Source of the DNA: Sedimenticola sp.
GTDB taxonomy: Bacteria; Pseudomonadota; Gammaproteobacteria; Chromatiales; Chromatiaceae
Direction of reading: 5' to 3'
Assembly (NCBI GenBank): GCA_026994195.1
Contig: JALWRH010000029.1
Location: 1-64,000 of the forward strand
DNA: 64,000 nt
Both the position numbers and the translations under genes were made by a program. The notes below the pieces were generated by a model. That model searched no databases, was not told the origin of the DNA, and was given only the letters and a program-made list of their open reading frames with translations. This document shows, in pieces, positions 38,482 through 47,875 of this stretch (the stretch's first letter is position 1; the number at the start of each line of letters is the position of its first letter).

Positions 38482-39870
38482 TCAGGCCATGAACCCCAGG
38501 GTTCTTTCTGGAAATGCTGACAGGTTTGGAAATACGCTGCCCAGTTCGGCATCGGACAGGCCAAACCATTTTGCCGCAGTGGCCAGATAGGTTTCCACGG
38601 CAGTAGTGGGAATCATTCTGTCCGACCAGGCATCCGGTGAGTCATTGCGCATTTGAGGCATGCGTCCGTAGATGTCACCGCCATTGACGGCGCCCCCCAT
38701 GACAAAGGCATGAGAACCCCAGCCATGATCAGTGCCGGCGCTGTTGGAGGTCAGGGAACGGCCGAAATCCGACAGGGTCAAGGTGGTCACCTGATTCTCG
38801 ATACCCATGTCCGCCAGGGCGTGCTGGAAAGCGCCCAGGGAATCACTGAGATATCCAACCTGGTGAGCGTTGTCGCTATCGTGAGTATCCCAGCCATGCT
38901 GGTTGACAAAGAAGATTTGCCGGTTGGTCTGGAACCTGTTCTGGAATTCCTGCCTTACTGAAAGAATCTGGGCCACCAGCTCCAGCTGCCTGCCCAGAGG
39001 CTTGCCGGTTTCATGCACGCCATCGTTAAAGCCATCAAAGTTGAGGACATTGTCGAACAGCCCCTCCAGTCGGTTAGGGCGCAGCAGTTCATCCATCCTC
39101 TTGCGGGCAAAAGCGGCCATCAACAGGTTGCGGCTTTCCAGTTGTTGCTTGTAAAGGGTTTGGTAGACCTGCCCCAGTTCGCTGCCCCCGGATTCCGGGC
39201 CAAAGCCGTAGGCGGTCATGGTATCGGGGGATACATAAGCATCATCAAAATGAATGGCTTCAAAAGCGCCACCGGTCTGCAGCAGGTTGTTACTGTCTGA
39301 GACATTGACGTTGAACCAGGGATTGCCTTCGGTGTAAAAGTGGTTGCCGATTCTGGCTCCCCAGCCCTGGTGTTCTGCGCCTGTGGCGCTGCCCAGCATC
39401 CACTGGCTGCGCTGGGTGTTGTGGGCGAAGAGTTCGAAGGGAACAGGAGCGCCGTTTTCAACATCAGAGCGGGTAACCGGTTGCAGCAGGGTTCCGGTAT
39501 TGGCAATGATGGCCAGTTTCCCCTCCTCGAACAGGCTGTGCATGGCCCCCATGTTGTCCCGCATGCCGTAGCTGTCAGGATTGAGGCCGTTGCCGTTGAG
39601 GTGGCTGAAAGGCAGCAGGCTGTTCCGGGGCAGGGCGATGTTCTCCCGTGTGGCCCGGTAATCCGCGTAGCGATCTGCTTCAGTGGGTGCGATCATGTTG
39701 AATACATCCGCCCCTCCTTCCAGCAGCACGACCACCAGGGCCTTGTAGGGTGTGCCGGGCGCACTGTCCTTTGTCTGCAGCTGCCGGGCCAGTCCGGTCA
39801 GGGGGCTGAGAGTCGCTGCTGCCAGGGAAATGCCGAGAAATTGCCTTCTGCTGTAGTTTGTGTTGCTCAT
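38482..39870 (-). CDS. DUF1501 family Tat-exported protein
   Basis: A 462-residue protein with a twin-arginine signal, SRRQFLGISLAAATLSPLTG, so it is probably exported folded. The rest fits the DUF1501 family, distantly related to the alkaline-phosphatase/sulfatase fold: VVVLLEGGADVFNMIAP near the N-terminus, FFVNQHGWDTHDSDNAHQVG in the middle, and TLTLSDFGRSLTSNSAGTDHGWG toward the end. Asp and His residues in these blocks may bind metal. Its gene is 11 bp after a DUF1800 gene, a pairing seen in many bacteria. The function of the pair is not established. Confidence 0.87.
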   Translation of the reverse strand: MSNTNYSRRQFLGISLAAATLSPLTGLARQLQTKDSAPGTPYKALVVVLLEGGADVFNMIAPTEADRYADYRATRENIALPRNSLLPFSHLNGNGLNPDSYGMRDNMGAMHSLFEEGKLAIIANTGTLLQPVTRSDVENGAPVPFELFAHNTQRSQWMLGSATGAEHQGWGARIGNHFYTEGNPWFNVNVSDSNNLLQTGGAFEAIHFDDAYVSPDTMTAYGFGPESGGSELGQVYQTLYKQQLESRNLLMAAFARKRMDELLRPNRLEGLFDNVLNFDGFNDGVHETGKPLGRQLELVAQILSVRQEFQNRFQTNRQIFFVNQHGWDTHDSDNAHQVGYLSDSLGAFQHALADMGIENQVTTLTLSDFGRSLTSNSAGTDHGWGSHAFVMGGAVNGGDIYGRMPQMRNDSPDAWSDRMIPTTAVETYLATAAKWFGLSDAELGSVFPNLSAFPERTLGFMA

Positions 39871-39881
39871 GGTAGTACGCC

Positions 39882-41756
39882 TTATCGTTGCAGTGCGTAG
39901 TCAGGAGAGGTCATTATCAGGCCAATGACATACCTGGCGAGCTGTTCGTTGCTGATGCCCTTGTCTGTTTTGCTTTCCTGCTGCACCAGGTAGGCCTTGA
40001 TTGCCTGTCGGGATCTTGCAGAGAGCTGTCCGGCGGTGAGCAACAGGTCCAGCTCATCCAGTAATCTGTCGTATTCCCTGCGGGCTATCCAGGCGGTTTC
40101 CCGCTGTAACTGCAGCTCGGCGGCCAGCTCATAGGTCTGGTAGACAAAACTGTTCTTGGTGATTATCCCCATGAGCAGATCATCGATACCCTGCTTGCCA
40201 TACACCTCCAGTTCAGGAGCGACCAGGCCCTGCTGTTTCAGGCTGTACGGGGCGTCGAAAGGTGTGAAGTAATTGAATACTGTGAGGGCTTCCAGGGGAG
40301 CTTCCTGGCGGGTGAAGCCAGTGCCATGAAAGTTGTAGGAAGCATAGGTATAGGCTGGCCCATCTTCATAGATGTTGAGTACTGTAACGGCGTCCTGGGC
40401 ATGGAATGCGCGGAAAAGATGAGTGATGAACAACAGGGGCTCCCTGAATTTGCCAAAGCGCCGTGGATACAGTTCCGCGCCGTGCAGGGCTTCTTCATCC
40501 AGCAATATAGCGCTGATGACAGCCTGCATGTCGCCTCGTACGCCTTTCCCGTTGTTGTTGAACACCTGGCTCACGCGGGCCACATATCCGGGGGAGGGAT
40601 TGCTGGTCACCAGTCGTTGAATCAACTGCTTGCAAATGAAGGGGCCGGTATTGGGGTGTTCGAAGAGAATATGCAGTGCCGCAGTGATATCCGTGCCTGT
40701 GTCACCGCCGGGAATGTCTTGCCCCAGGATATGCTTGGGGCCACGGTCATGGTATTCCTCCATGGCGATCATGGGCTGGGTGCGCGCGAAATGCGTGGTG
40801 TCCCCATCGCCGGGAAAGAAAAAGCCATTCTGGTCCGTAAGTCCCGTGAAAACCCTGGCCATCTCCCTGACATCTTCCTGGCTGTATGTGGCCACGGGGT
40901 TTCCCTGGGCATCCAGAGCGAGGCTGCCATCAGGGTTCAACTCATACAGCCCGATAGTGAACAGCTGCATGACTTCCCGGGCATAGTTTTCATCCGGGTG
41001 GCTGCCGGGCGTTGTGCCGGCCTTGGCATTTCCCAGGTAGCTGAGATATTTGCCCATGGTCGGGTGATAAGTGACGTCGTGCAGCAGTTGCTCGAAGTTG
41101 CCAAAGGCGTCCCTCACCAACAGGTCGTAGTAGGAGATTCTTGCATCAGGCTGAGTGAGCAATACGCCATTGTTGACCGAAGTCACCAGTATCTCGCTCC
41201 AGGCCAGGGCGACGCGCTGGCGTAACTGATCTTTTGCCTGGGTTGCCAGATGCCACCATATGTCCCTTTGGGCATAGGACAGGGTGTCCGAATAACGTTT
41301 CCAGTCTTCGGGATGGTCTACTATGTCGCCAGTGCCGTTGATACCCCGTATGTTGTCTTCTGCCCACTGCATGTGCAGACTCGGGGGCAGTGAAAACTGT
41401 TCCTGCAGCCAGGATTCATAGCTGCCCTTCCTGAACAGTTCGTTGATGGATTCGCGACTGGGGCCAAAGGTGGCCCTGTTCAGAAATGCCGAGGCATCTG
41501 CGTAGTCGGATACTTTGTGGCTGTCTCTGGAATAGCTGAAGTGGTCCTGAGATGCGCCACCGCCTCCTGGCTTCAAGGCTGTTGCGGTGTGCTGGGCTGC
41601 GGTGCTCGAGGGAATTTCAATGCTGTTGGCCGTGGTAATGCCAAGCAGGACAATGGCTATCAGACCAATGAAGCGCTTATTCCCCGGCTTGTTTGTAGTG
41701 TTGAAGAGGCTGTGGTGAACAGGCTTTTTCAGTTTATTCCTGAAAGGAAAATGCAT
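39882..41756 (-). CDS. DUF1800 family exported protein
   Basis: A 624-residue protein with a basic N-terminus and one hydrophobic segment at about residues 29-46 (FIGLIAIVLLGITTANSI), probably a signal or anchor. The DUF1800 pattern follows: FLNRATFGPSRESINELF, RDIWWHLATQAKDQLRQRVA, LLHDVTYHPTMGKYLSYLGN, NYAREVMQLFTIGLYEL and FTGLTDQNGFFFPGDGD. It lies directly upstream of the DUF1501 gene and is surely co-transcribed with it. The family is widespread in environmental bacteria, with no proven activity. GGAG lies 10 bases before the ATG. Confidence 0.87.
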   Translation of the reverse strand: MHFPFRNKLKKPVHHSLFNTTNKPGNKRFIGLIAIVLLGITTANSIEIPSSTAAQHTATALKPGGGGASQDHFSYSRDSHKVSDYADASAFLNRATFGPSRESINELFRKGSYESWLQEQFSLPPSLHMQWAEDNIRGINGTGDIVDHPEDWKRYSDTLSYAQRDIWWHLATQAKDQLRQRVALAWSEILVTSVNNGVLLTQPDARISYYDLLVRDAFGNFEQLLHDVTYHPTMGKYLSYLGNAKAGTTPGSHPDENYAREVMQLFTIGLYELNPDGSLALDAQGNPVATYSQEDVREMARVFTGLTDQNGFFFPGDGDTTHFARTQPMIAMEEYHDRGPKHILGQDIPGGDTGTDITAALHILFEHPNTGPFICKQLIQRLVTSNPSPGYVARVSQVFNNNGKGVRGDMQAVISAILLDEEALHGAELYPRRFGKFREPLLFITHLFRAFHAQDAVTVLNIYEDGPAYTYASYNFHGTGFTRQEAPLEALTVFNYFTPFDAPYSLKQQGLVAPELEVYGKQGIDDLLMGIITKNSFVYQTYELAAELQLQRETAWIARREYDRLLDELDLLLTAGQLSARSRQAIKAYLVQQESKTDKGISNEQLARYVIGLIMTSPDYALQR

Positions 41757-42101
41757 CTGTTGGTTGCTCCATGGCCATACTGCTTACAACTCCGTGCCAC
41801 TTTCGGCGGTGCGGCTGATCGTTGGAATCTCTGATCAGTTCAGAAGGGGCTGCTGATCGGCTCACCACTTCATCCTGGATGGATCAGAGCATTTCCGCAC
41901 TGAAGTGATTTGTATCTCACTCTAGCGGTTGTTGTTGCCATGGAAAATTGACTGAAATCACGTTTTGTATCCTGAGGTCCACGGGCAGGGAGGAAAAAAT
42001 GGGTAGATGGGTGGGGAGTTGGAAGATCCGGGAATGGTTTTGAGACGTTTCCCAGAGCCTGATATGAAACGAGGCCCTGAGGAGAACTGCAGGAGCTTTC
42101 C
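41757..42101. other. Intergenic region between deaD and the DUF1800 gene
   Basis: A 345-bp gap downstream of deaD and upstream of the DUF1800 gene, both on the minus strand. It must hold the promoter of the DUF1800-DUF1501 unit. I see no convincing promoter hexamers, repeat, RNA gene or terminator. The imperfect stem AGGGCCT/AGGCTCT near 42053-42080 might serve deaD termination, but weakly. Confidence 0.3.
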
Positions 42102-43850
42102 TTACTTCTTTTTTGTTTTGCGATGATGCTTGCGTCCGCGCTTGTGATTCTTGTCTTTCCTGGTGGCTTTTTGCCCCACAGGGCGCAAGCCCAGTTTTTT
42201 CCCGGCCACTCTGGCCTTCTTGAGAATTTCCATCACTTCACGGGGCATGCCTTCCGGCAGATCCACGGTGGTAAACTCATCGTGAATTTCTATACAACCT
42301 ATGTAGCAGCTGTCAATATCGGCTTCATTGGCGATGGCACCGACGATATTGCCGGGTTTCACGTCGTGGTTATAACCCACATCCACGATGAAGCGTTCCA
42401 TTTCCAGGTCAGGAAATTCCTTGAGAGGCAGAGGTTCGGTGGAAAACGCCCTTTTGGACGGTTTTTTCATGGGCTTTTCGCCGCTTTCACCACGCGCTTT
42501 GTGCAGCTTCTTCTCTTTGATGGGCCGGTCGGTAAGCAACAGAGGATCATTGCCCTGGGCCAGAAGCGCCAGTGCGGAGGCCAGGGCCATGGGGTCGATG
42601 TCCTGTTCCTGGCGCAAACCCGCGAGAATCTCTTCGTAGAGCCCCAGGTCGGCTGTTGCCAGGGTCTCCATGATGCGTTCCTTGAAACGCTGGACGCGGC
42701 GGTTGTTGATGTCTGCGGTACTGGGCATGTGCATCTGTTCGATGGGCTGGCTGGTGGCTTTTTCGATAGCGCGCAGCAAACGCCTTTCCCGAGGCGCCAC
42801 GAACAAAATGGCTTCGCCCTTGCGCCCGGCACGTCCGGTACGGCCAATCCGGTGTACATAGGACTCGGTATCGTGGGGAATGTCATAGTTCAGCACATGG
42901 CTGATGCGTTCCACGTCAAGGCCCCGGGCGGCCACGTCCGTGGCCACCAGGATATCCAGCCGGCCCTTTTTCAGACGATCCACGGTTTTTTCCCGCTGGT
43001 TCTGCGGGATATCGCCGTTCAATGCTTCTGCAGCATAACCCCGCGCGGACAGCTTGTCGGCCAGCTCGACGGTCGATGTCCGGGTGCGGGCGAAGATCAG
43101 CATGGCGTCAAAATCTTCGGTTTCAAGGAGCCGGGTAAGCGCATCCAGTTTGTGCAGGCCGCTGACCAGCCAATAGCGCTGGTGAATGGTGGTTGCCGTA
43201 CTGGTGCTGGATTTTATGCGCACTTCCACTGGGTCGTTCAAGTGCTTCTGCGCCACCTTGCGGATCACGTTGGGCATGGTGGCGGAGAATAAGGCGGTCT
43301 GCCTCGTCTTGGGGGTTTGTTCCAGGATCCATTCCACGTCGTCGATAAAGCCCATGCGTAACATTTCATCGGCTTCATCCAGGACCAGGCTGCGCAGCCC
43401 GCCAAGGTCCAGGGTCTTGCGCCGCAGGTGATCCATGACCCTTCCCGGGGTGCCCACCACGACATGCACGCCCCGTTTGAGCAGGCGCAGCTGCTGGCTG
43501 AAGGCCTGCCCACCGTATATGGGCAACACATGGAAGTCCTTCATGTGATGCGCGTAGGTCTGGAAGGCTTCGGCAACCTGCAAGGCCAGTTCCCGGGTGG
43601 GAGTAAGCACCAGCAACTGGGGTGTTTTTTGCCGGATATCGATGTTGGCCAGCAGGGGGAGGGCAAAAGCCCCGGTCTTGCCTGTGCCGGTCTGGGCCTG
43701 ACCGAGAAGATCACGGCCTTCCAGCAGCAGGGGGGTGCAGCGGGCCTGAATGGGAGAAGGGGTTTCGTAGCCGATTTCGCTCAGTGCCTTGAGCAAAACG
43801 GAAGGTAGCCCCAATTCCTCGAAGGAAGGGGTTTTGGAAGTTGTCGTCAT
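42102..43850 (-). CDS. deaD: DEAD-box RNA helicase DeaD/CsdA
   Basis: A 582-residue ATP-dependent RNA helicase. In order: Q motif (FEELGLPSVLLKALSEIGYE), motif I AQTGTGKTGAFALPL, Ia PTRELALQV, Ib TPGRVMD, II VLDEADEMLRMGF, III FSATMP, IV IIFART-like MLIFARTRTST, V ATDVAARGLDVE and VI HRIGRTGRAGR. A DbpA-type RNA-binding domain follows near residues 465-540. The tail is basic (KNHKRGRKHHRKTKKK). It helps ribosome assembly and mRNA decay, often at low temperature. The frame opens 15 bases earlier at TTG, but ATG 43850 with AGG upstream is preferred. Confidence 0.93.
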   Translation of the reverse strand: MTTTSKTPSFEELGLPSVLLKALSEIGYETPSPIQARCTPLLLEGRDLLGQAQTGTGKTGAFALPLLANIDIRQKTPQLLVLTPTRELALQVAEAFQTYAHHMKDFHVLPIYGGQAFSQQLRLLKRGVHVVVGTPGRVMDHLRRKTLDLGGLRSLVLDEADEMLRMGFIDDVEWILEQTPKTRQTALFSATMPNVIRKVAQKHLNDPVEVRIKSSTSTATTIHQRYWLVSGLHKLDALTRLLETEDFDAMLIFARTRTSTVELADKLSARGYAAEALNGDIPQNQREKTVDRLKKGRLDILVATDVAARGLDVERISHVLNYDIPHDTESYVHRIGRTGRAGRKGEAILFVAPRERRLLRAIEKATSQPIEQMHMPSTADINNRRVQRFKERIMETLATADLGLYEEILAGLRQEQDIDPMALASALALLAQGNDPLLLTDRPIKEKKLHKARGESGEKPMKKPSKRAFSTEPLPLKEFPDLEMERFIVDVGYNHDVKPGNIVGAIANEADIDSCYIGCIEIHDEFTTVDLPEGMPREVMEILKKARVAGKKLGLRPVGQKATRKDKNHKRGRKHHRKTKKK

Positions 43851-43994
43851 GGATAACCTGCGCAAAAAACAAGAAAAGGGTTGATGCCTAACCCTCTAGC
43901 AGGTCCAGCAACTGAACATTATAACATATTCAAAGGGCGCGGGTTTTCAAGAGGACTTGAACCTGTTCCGAATCCGGCATTCCTGGTCGCTGGG

Positions 43995-44576
43995 TCAATC
44001 GTTCTTATTGTGTATTTTCACTGGAACCGCGCCCAGCTTCATTGGGTCTTTCTCTACTTTCAGCCACCGTATTTTCCTGTCAGGATGGTTCCTGATGATT
44101 TGTTTAACCTGCTCCATTTGTTGCAGGCAGGCGGAGCACCATTCTGCCCAGTATTCGATGAATACATAGTCAGCACCGGAAAATGCAGTATTCGGTGATG
44201 GGGAACCATCAGCAGTAACCAGAATGGATTGCCTGTCCTTCAGGTAGATATCCTCCTGTACCCCATTGTCCAGAGCAGCCAGCACTGATTCCTGAAAATC
44301 CGGAGGCAGGCCGATGCTGTGATATATCCTGAGCCCTGAGGCATCGTACACTTCGAAATCCGGTAGAAGCATGGTTTCTCCCGACGCCATTTCCTTCTTC
44401 AGCACAGATTCTTTGATCTTGAGGGAAAGGTAGCTGTCAGTGGCGGCACTGCCCGCAAATGCATTGCTTATGGTCAGGGTCAGCAATATGAGAGAAGACA
44501 GAACAGCTAAGAACATAAGTGGCCGGACAGTTGGATAGTGATCGCTGGCGAGCTTTTGTGCAAAAGGGGTGGTCAT
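43995..44576 (-). CDS. Exported thioredoxin-like protein
   Basis: A 193-residue protein with an N-terminal hydrophobic segment (about residues 20-40, FLAVLSSLILLTLTISNAFA) that could be a signal peptide or anchor. The last 65 residues look like a thioredoxin-fold fragment: YVFIEYWAEWCSACLQQMEQ with a CSAC active site, then RWLKVEKDPMKLGAVPVKI. The region between (residues 45-125) is not recognised. The fold seems shortened after the CxxC, with no clear cis-Pro loop except VPV near the end. It may be a periplasmic thiol-disulfide protein. It is divergent from the sensor kinase gene across 148 bp. Confidence 0.7.
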   Translation of the reverse strand: MTTPFAQKLASDHYPTVRPLMFLAVLSSLILLTLTISNAFAGSAATDSYLSLKIKESVLKKEMASGETMLLPDFEVYDASGLRIYHSIGLPPDFQESVLAALDNGVQEDIYLKDRQSILVTADGSPSPNTAFSGADYVFIEYWAEWCSACLQQMEQVKQIIRNHPDRKIRWLKVEKDPMKLGAVPVKIHNKND

Positions 44577-44724
44577 AAGATCCTCCCTGAATGAAATGAA
44601 TCCAAACAGCTGTGCATCTTGGATTCTGAGTGGCTGTGGAAGTTCCCCAATGCCTTGCGCCTGTATTGCTCATCCTGTTGTTTGCTGGGATACTCCAGGC
44701 TATTCGGAATCACTTATCTGACGC

Positions 44725-47001
44725 ATGTCGCTTCGTACCCGCATACTGCTGTTCCTGTTTGGTTTTGCCCTGCTGCCTCTTGTTGCAGCAGTGGCTATCA
44801 ACCTGCCACTGGTGCTGGATCGGGTGGAGCTTTTTTATCGCCAGGCTTTTTTACAGAATCTGCGCGCGGATTTTGCAGATCTGGATACTCACTTGGCCAG
44901 CCGGGATGAAATGATCCGCCTGTTGGCCAAGCTGCCAGAGCCGGGCATGGTCCTGGGAGCCGGTGGAAAAGCCGATCCTGCCCAGGTGGACCGGGCCCGG
45001 GTCAAGTATGTGGAGTGGATCAACCGCATTCTGCGCGAGCAACTGGATATTGTTGATATCATGTTCCTGGACAAAGATGGTCTGGCGCGTTTCTGGTTGT
45101 CAAGGAATGCCGAGAGCCATCTCTGGGAGCCTACTACCAAGCCGCCTTACATGCCTCAGAGAAAATCCCTGCAGGCGGTCTTGCAGGCTGCCACTCCAGC
45201 TGTTTTTCTCACTCCCGTGGTGGTGGACGAAAAGACGTCTGACCTGACACGGGCCATTACTTTGCAACTGTTGACGCCACTGGGTCCCGAGGAAGGCAAA
45301 CCTACCTACGGAGTGGTGGTAATGACCGTGGACATTGGTGGTTTGGTGCGACGCGATCCTGACACTTTGTGGGTGCATGATGATGGGCGTTTTCTTTCTG
45401 CGCCTGGTGTACCACAACGCAGTGGCAGTGCTTTTGAAGAGTTCGACGGTCTCAGTAAGATGTTTGCCCGGCGCAAGCTCTTCATGTGGGAAGGGAAAGA
45501 TGGCAAGACGGTGATCTGGGTGCCCTTGTTGCGCACGGATGATGACAAGCCCCTCTGGGTGGGGCGTTATGTGCAGGACAAGCCCCTGCGTGAGCTTCGG
45601 AATGCCATCATTCTGCGGGTGCTGGTGATCATTTTCGTGCTGGTGGTGGTGATAGGCATCATAGCCCGGCTGGTGGCTACACGCCTGGAACGTCATGGCG
45701 CGGAGCTGTTCAAAGGGATACAGCGTATCGTAGGCAAGGCGGAAGCCGTGCAGTTCAACTGGCATGGCAGTCCTGAGCTGGTTCAGTTGGGACGCAATCT
45801 GTCAGTACTTTCAGAGACCCATGCCCGCAACCTGCAGGAGTTGCAGGGGCATGCCCGTGCTTTGGAAGAATCCAATCGCTACAAGTCTGAGTTCCTTTCA
45901 AATGTCAGTCATGAGCTGCGTACGCCGCTCAACTCCATACTGTTGCTGTCCAAACTGCTGGTGAAGGAAAAGGGTGGCCTCTCTGAGGAGCAGCAGCAAC
46001 AACTGAAAGTCATTTATGAGGCCAGTGCCGATCTGCGGGGTCTCATCGACAATATTCTCGATCTGTCGCGTATCGAGGCGGGCCGCTTGTTACCCAATCT
46101 GGAAGAGGTGGATTTGCGCCTGCTGCTGCATGAACTGGTTGAGCTAATGGCGCCCCAGTTCCAGGAAAAAGGCCTGCGACTGGAACTGCATATCGATCCC
46201 CAGGCGCCCGGGCAGATATCCTCAGATCCTGACAAACTCAAGCAGATTCTGAAAAACTTCCTTTCCAATTCCCTTAAGTTCACCATGGAGGGAAAGGTGA
46301 TACTGGGCCTGGAACCGGCAGAGACACCCCATGCAGTGCGTCTCTGGGTGCGCGATACGGGGATCGGAATACCGGAAGACAAGCAGAAACTGATATTCGA
46401 GGCTTTCAAGCAGGCTGATGGATCCACCCGGCGGCGATATGGAGGTACGGGTCTTGGGTTGAGCATCAGCCGTGAGCTGGCGCAGATTCTTTGTGGAGAA
46501 ATTCATGTGGAAAGCCGTACCGGGCGAGGATCGGAGTTCGCCCTGCTGCTGCCTTTTGAGTGCGGTGAGGTGCCTCAACCCAAGAACCTGCTCTATGAAG
46601 AACAGGACAGTGAGCCGGGAGCAGAGGCTGCCACTGTGGCGGATGCGGATTTTTCCGGCCGCCGGGCGCTCTTGGTGGAACGGGATATTGATGTATTGCT
46701 CAAGTTCAGCAAAATGCTGGAAGCCTGGAATATCGAGGTGTTTGCCGCCGGAGATGAGGACGAAGTGCGGGAGACCCTGGAAGATGAACCGGATATTGAT
46801 ATAGTACTGGCAGGAGAGGATATCGTAGCGTGGCGGGATCTCGCCGGGATGGTTGGTGGCAGCGTCGTAAGTTCGATATTGTTCATTGGCCTGTCCGACA
46901 ATCCCCAGGTGGGCGGCGCGGAAGTGGTGGTATCGCCGGAGGTCAACGCGAATACGCTGATGAGTATCCTGCAACAACGTTTTCCAACGGAAATGAAATG
47001 A
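44725..47001 (+). CDS. Sensor histidine kinase with C-terminal degenerate receiver domain
   Basis: A 758-residue membrane kinase. One helix lies at about residues 5-30, then an extracytoplasmic sensory region of some 260 residues (probably double-Cache-like), then a second helix near 293-318 (LRVLVIIFVLVVVIGIIARL). A coiled linker leads to the HisKA box NVSHELRTPLNSILLLSKLL with His396. The ATPase domain holds NFLSNSLKFTMEGKV, VRDTGIGIPEDKQ and GGTGLGLSISREL. The last 115 residues look like a receiver (RRALLVERDIDVLLKFSKML), but the acceptor region reads DIVLAGEDIVAW without the usual Asp-x-x-Met-Pro, and no KP motif is seen. The stop overlaps the receiver-PAS gene. Confidence 0.87.
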   Translation: MSLRTRILLFLFGFALLPLVAAVAINLPLVLDRVELFYRQAFLQNLRADFADLDTHLASRDEMIRLLAKLPEPGMVLGAGGKADPAQVDRARVKYVEWINRILREQLDIVDIMFLDKDGLARFWLSRNAESHLWEPTTKPPYMPQRKSLQAVLQAATPAVFLTPVVVDEKTSDLTRAITLQLLTPLGPEEGKPTYGVVVMTVDIGGLVRRDPDTLWVHDDGRFLSAPGVPQRSGSAFEEFDGLSKMFARRKLFMWEGKDGKTVIWVPLLRTDDDKPLWVGRYVQDKPLRELRNAIILRVLVIIFVLVVVIGIIARLVATRLERHGAELFKGIQRIVGKAEAVQFNWHGSPELVQLGRNLSVLSETHARNLQELQGHARALEESNRYKSEFLSNVSHELRTPLNSILLLSKLLVKEKGGLSEEQQQQLKVIYEASADLRGLIDNILDLSRIEAGRLLPNLEEVDLRLLLHELVELMAPQFQEKGLRLELHIDPQAPGQISSDPDKLKQILKNFLSNSLKFTMEGKVILGLEPAETPHAVRLWVRDTGIGIPEDKQKLIFEAFKQADGSTRRRYGGTGLGLSISRELAQILCGEIHVESRTGRGSEFALLLPFECGEVPQPKNLLYEEQDSEPGAEAATVADADFSGRRALLVERDIDVLLKFSKMLEAWNIEVFAAGDEDEVRETLEDEPDIDIVLAGEDIVAWRDLAGMVGGSVVSSILFIGLSDNPQVGGAEVVVSPEVNANTLMSILQQRFPTEMK

Positions 47002-47870
47002 ACATGAAACGCTATTCCGGCTTCAAGCTGCTGGCTGTAGACGACAACGAACACAATCTGTTCACCTTGCGTTCACTGGTGAGCAAGCATATGGACGTGG
47101 AGATACTGGAAGCCACCAGTGGCAGAAAAGCCCTGGAGCTGGCGCGCGCCAACCCCGATATCGATCTCATTATTCTCGATGTACAGATGCCGGAGATGGA
47201 TGGATTCGAAACGGCGCGCATGCTCAAGATCCATAAGAAAACCCGGGGAATCCCGGTGATCTTTCTGACAGCAGCGTTCAAGACCGAAGAATTCCAGCAG
47301 AAAGGCTATGATGTGGGGGGAGTGGATTACCTGCTCAAGCCCATTGATGACAACCAGTTGCTGAATAAGATCAGCACTTATTTCCGCCTTATCGAAAAGG
47401 AACGGGACCTCAACCGCATCCTGGAACAAAAGGTTGCGGAACGCACTGCTGAACTTCACCAGGCCAACCAGCACCTGGAGAATATTCTGCGCTATATGGG
47501 AGAGGCATTGCTGATCCTGGATCCAAGAGGACGCATTCTGCAGGTCAATCCTGCCGCCTGCGCCATGCTGGGCTACGAACAACAAGAACTGACGGGTATG
47601 AGCATCGGTGATGTTTTCGAGGAGGAGGGACAGGAGCAGGCCAATGCCTTCATGGGGCTTTGGCTGGAGGCGCTGATTCGTGCTGGCGCCCTGCGGGATA
47701 TCGAGGCGGCTTTCATTGCCAAGGATGGAACCCGTGTTCCAATCCTGTTTTCCCGCACCGCAATAGTCGATCAACAGGGGGAGATTGACGAGATTATCTG
47801 TATCGCCAAGAATATGTCAGGCTACTGTCGGGTGGACGAGGAATCGCCTGCTCACGCAACCGGAGATTGA
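46998..47870 (+). CDS. Response regulator with receiver and PAS domains
   Basis: A 290-residue cytoplasmic protein. The receiver (about residues 8-130) is complete: LLAVDDNEHNLFTL, acceptor Asp61 in LIILDVQMPEMDGFE, FLTAAFK and YLLKPIDDNQLLNK. A coiled helix (EKERDLNRILEQKVAERTAE) links it to a PAS domain (about 160-275; ILRYMGEALLILDPRGRILQ, AACAMLGYEQQELTGM). There is no DNA-binding or enzymatic output domain, so it probably signals by protein contact. Starts at 46998 and 47004 are possible; 46998 overlaps the kinase stop and has CGGAA upstream. The kinase next door, with its degenerate receiver, is the natural phosphodonor. Confidence 0.86.
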   Translation: MNMKRYSGFKLLAVDDNEHNLFTLRSLVSKHMDVEILEATSGRKALELARANPDIDLIILDVQMPEMDGFETARMLKIHKKTRGIPVIFLTAAFKTEEFQQKGYDVGGVDYLLKPIDDNQLLNKISTYFRLIEKERDLNRILEQKVAERTAELHQANQHLENILRYMGEALLILDPRGRILQVNPAACAMLGYEQQELTGMSIGDVFEEEGQEQANAFMGLWLEALIRAGALRDIEAAFIAKDGTRVPILFSRTAIVDQQGEIDEIICIAKNMSGYCRVDEESPAHATGD

Positions 47871-47875
47871 ACCCT

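Noticed and set aside
40326-41225. 299-codon plus-strand frame opposite the DUF1800 gene
   Set aside because: Shadow of a clear family member; no promoter or ribosome site.
42123-43292. 389-codon plus-strand frame opposite deaD
   Set aside because: Shadow of a helicase with all motifs intact; no recognisable domain.
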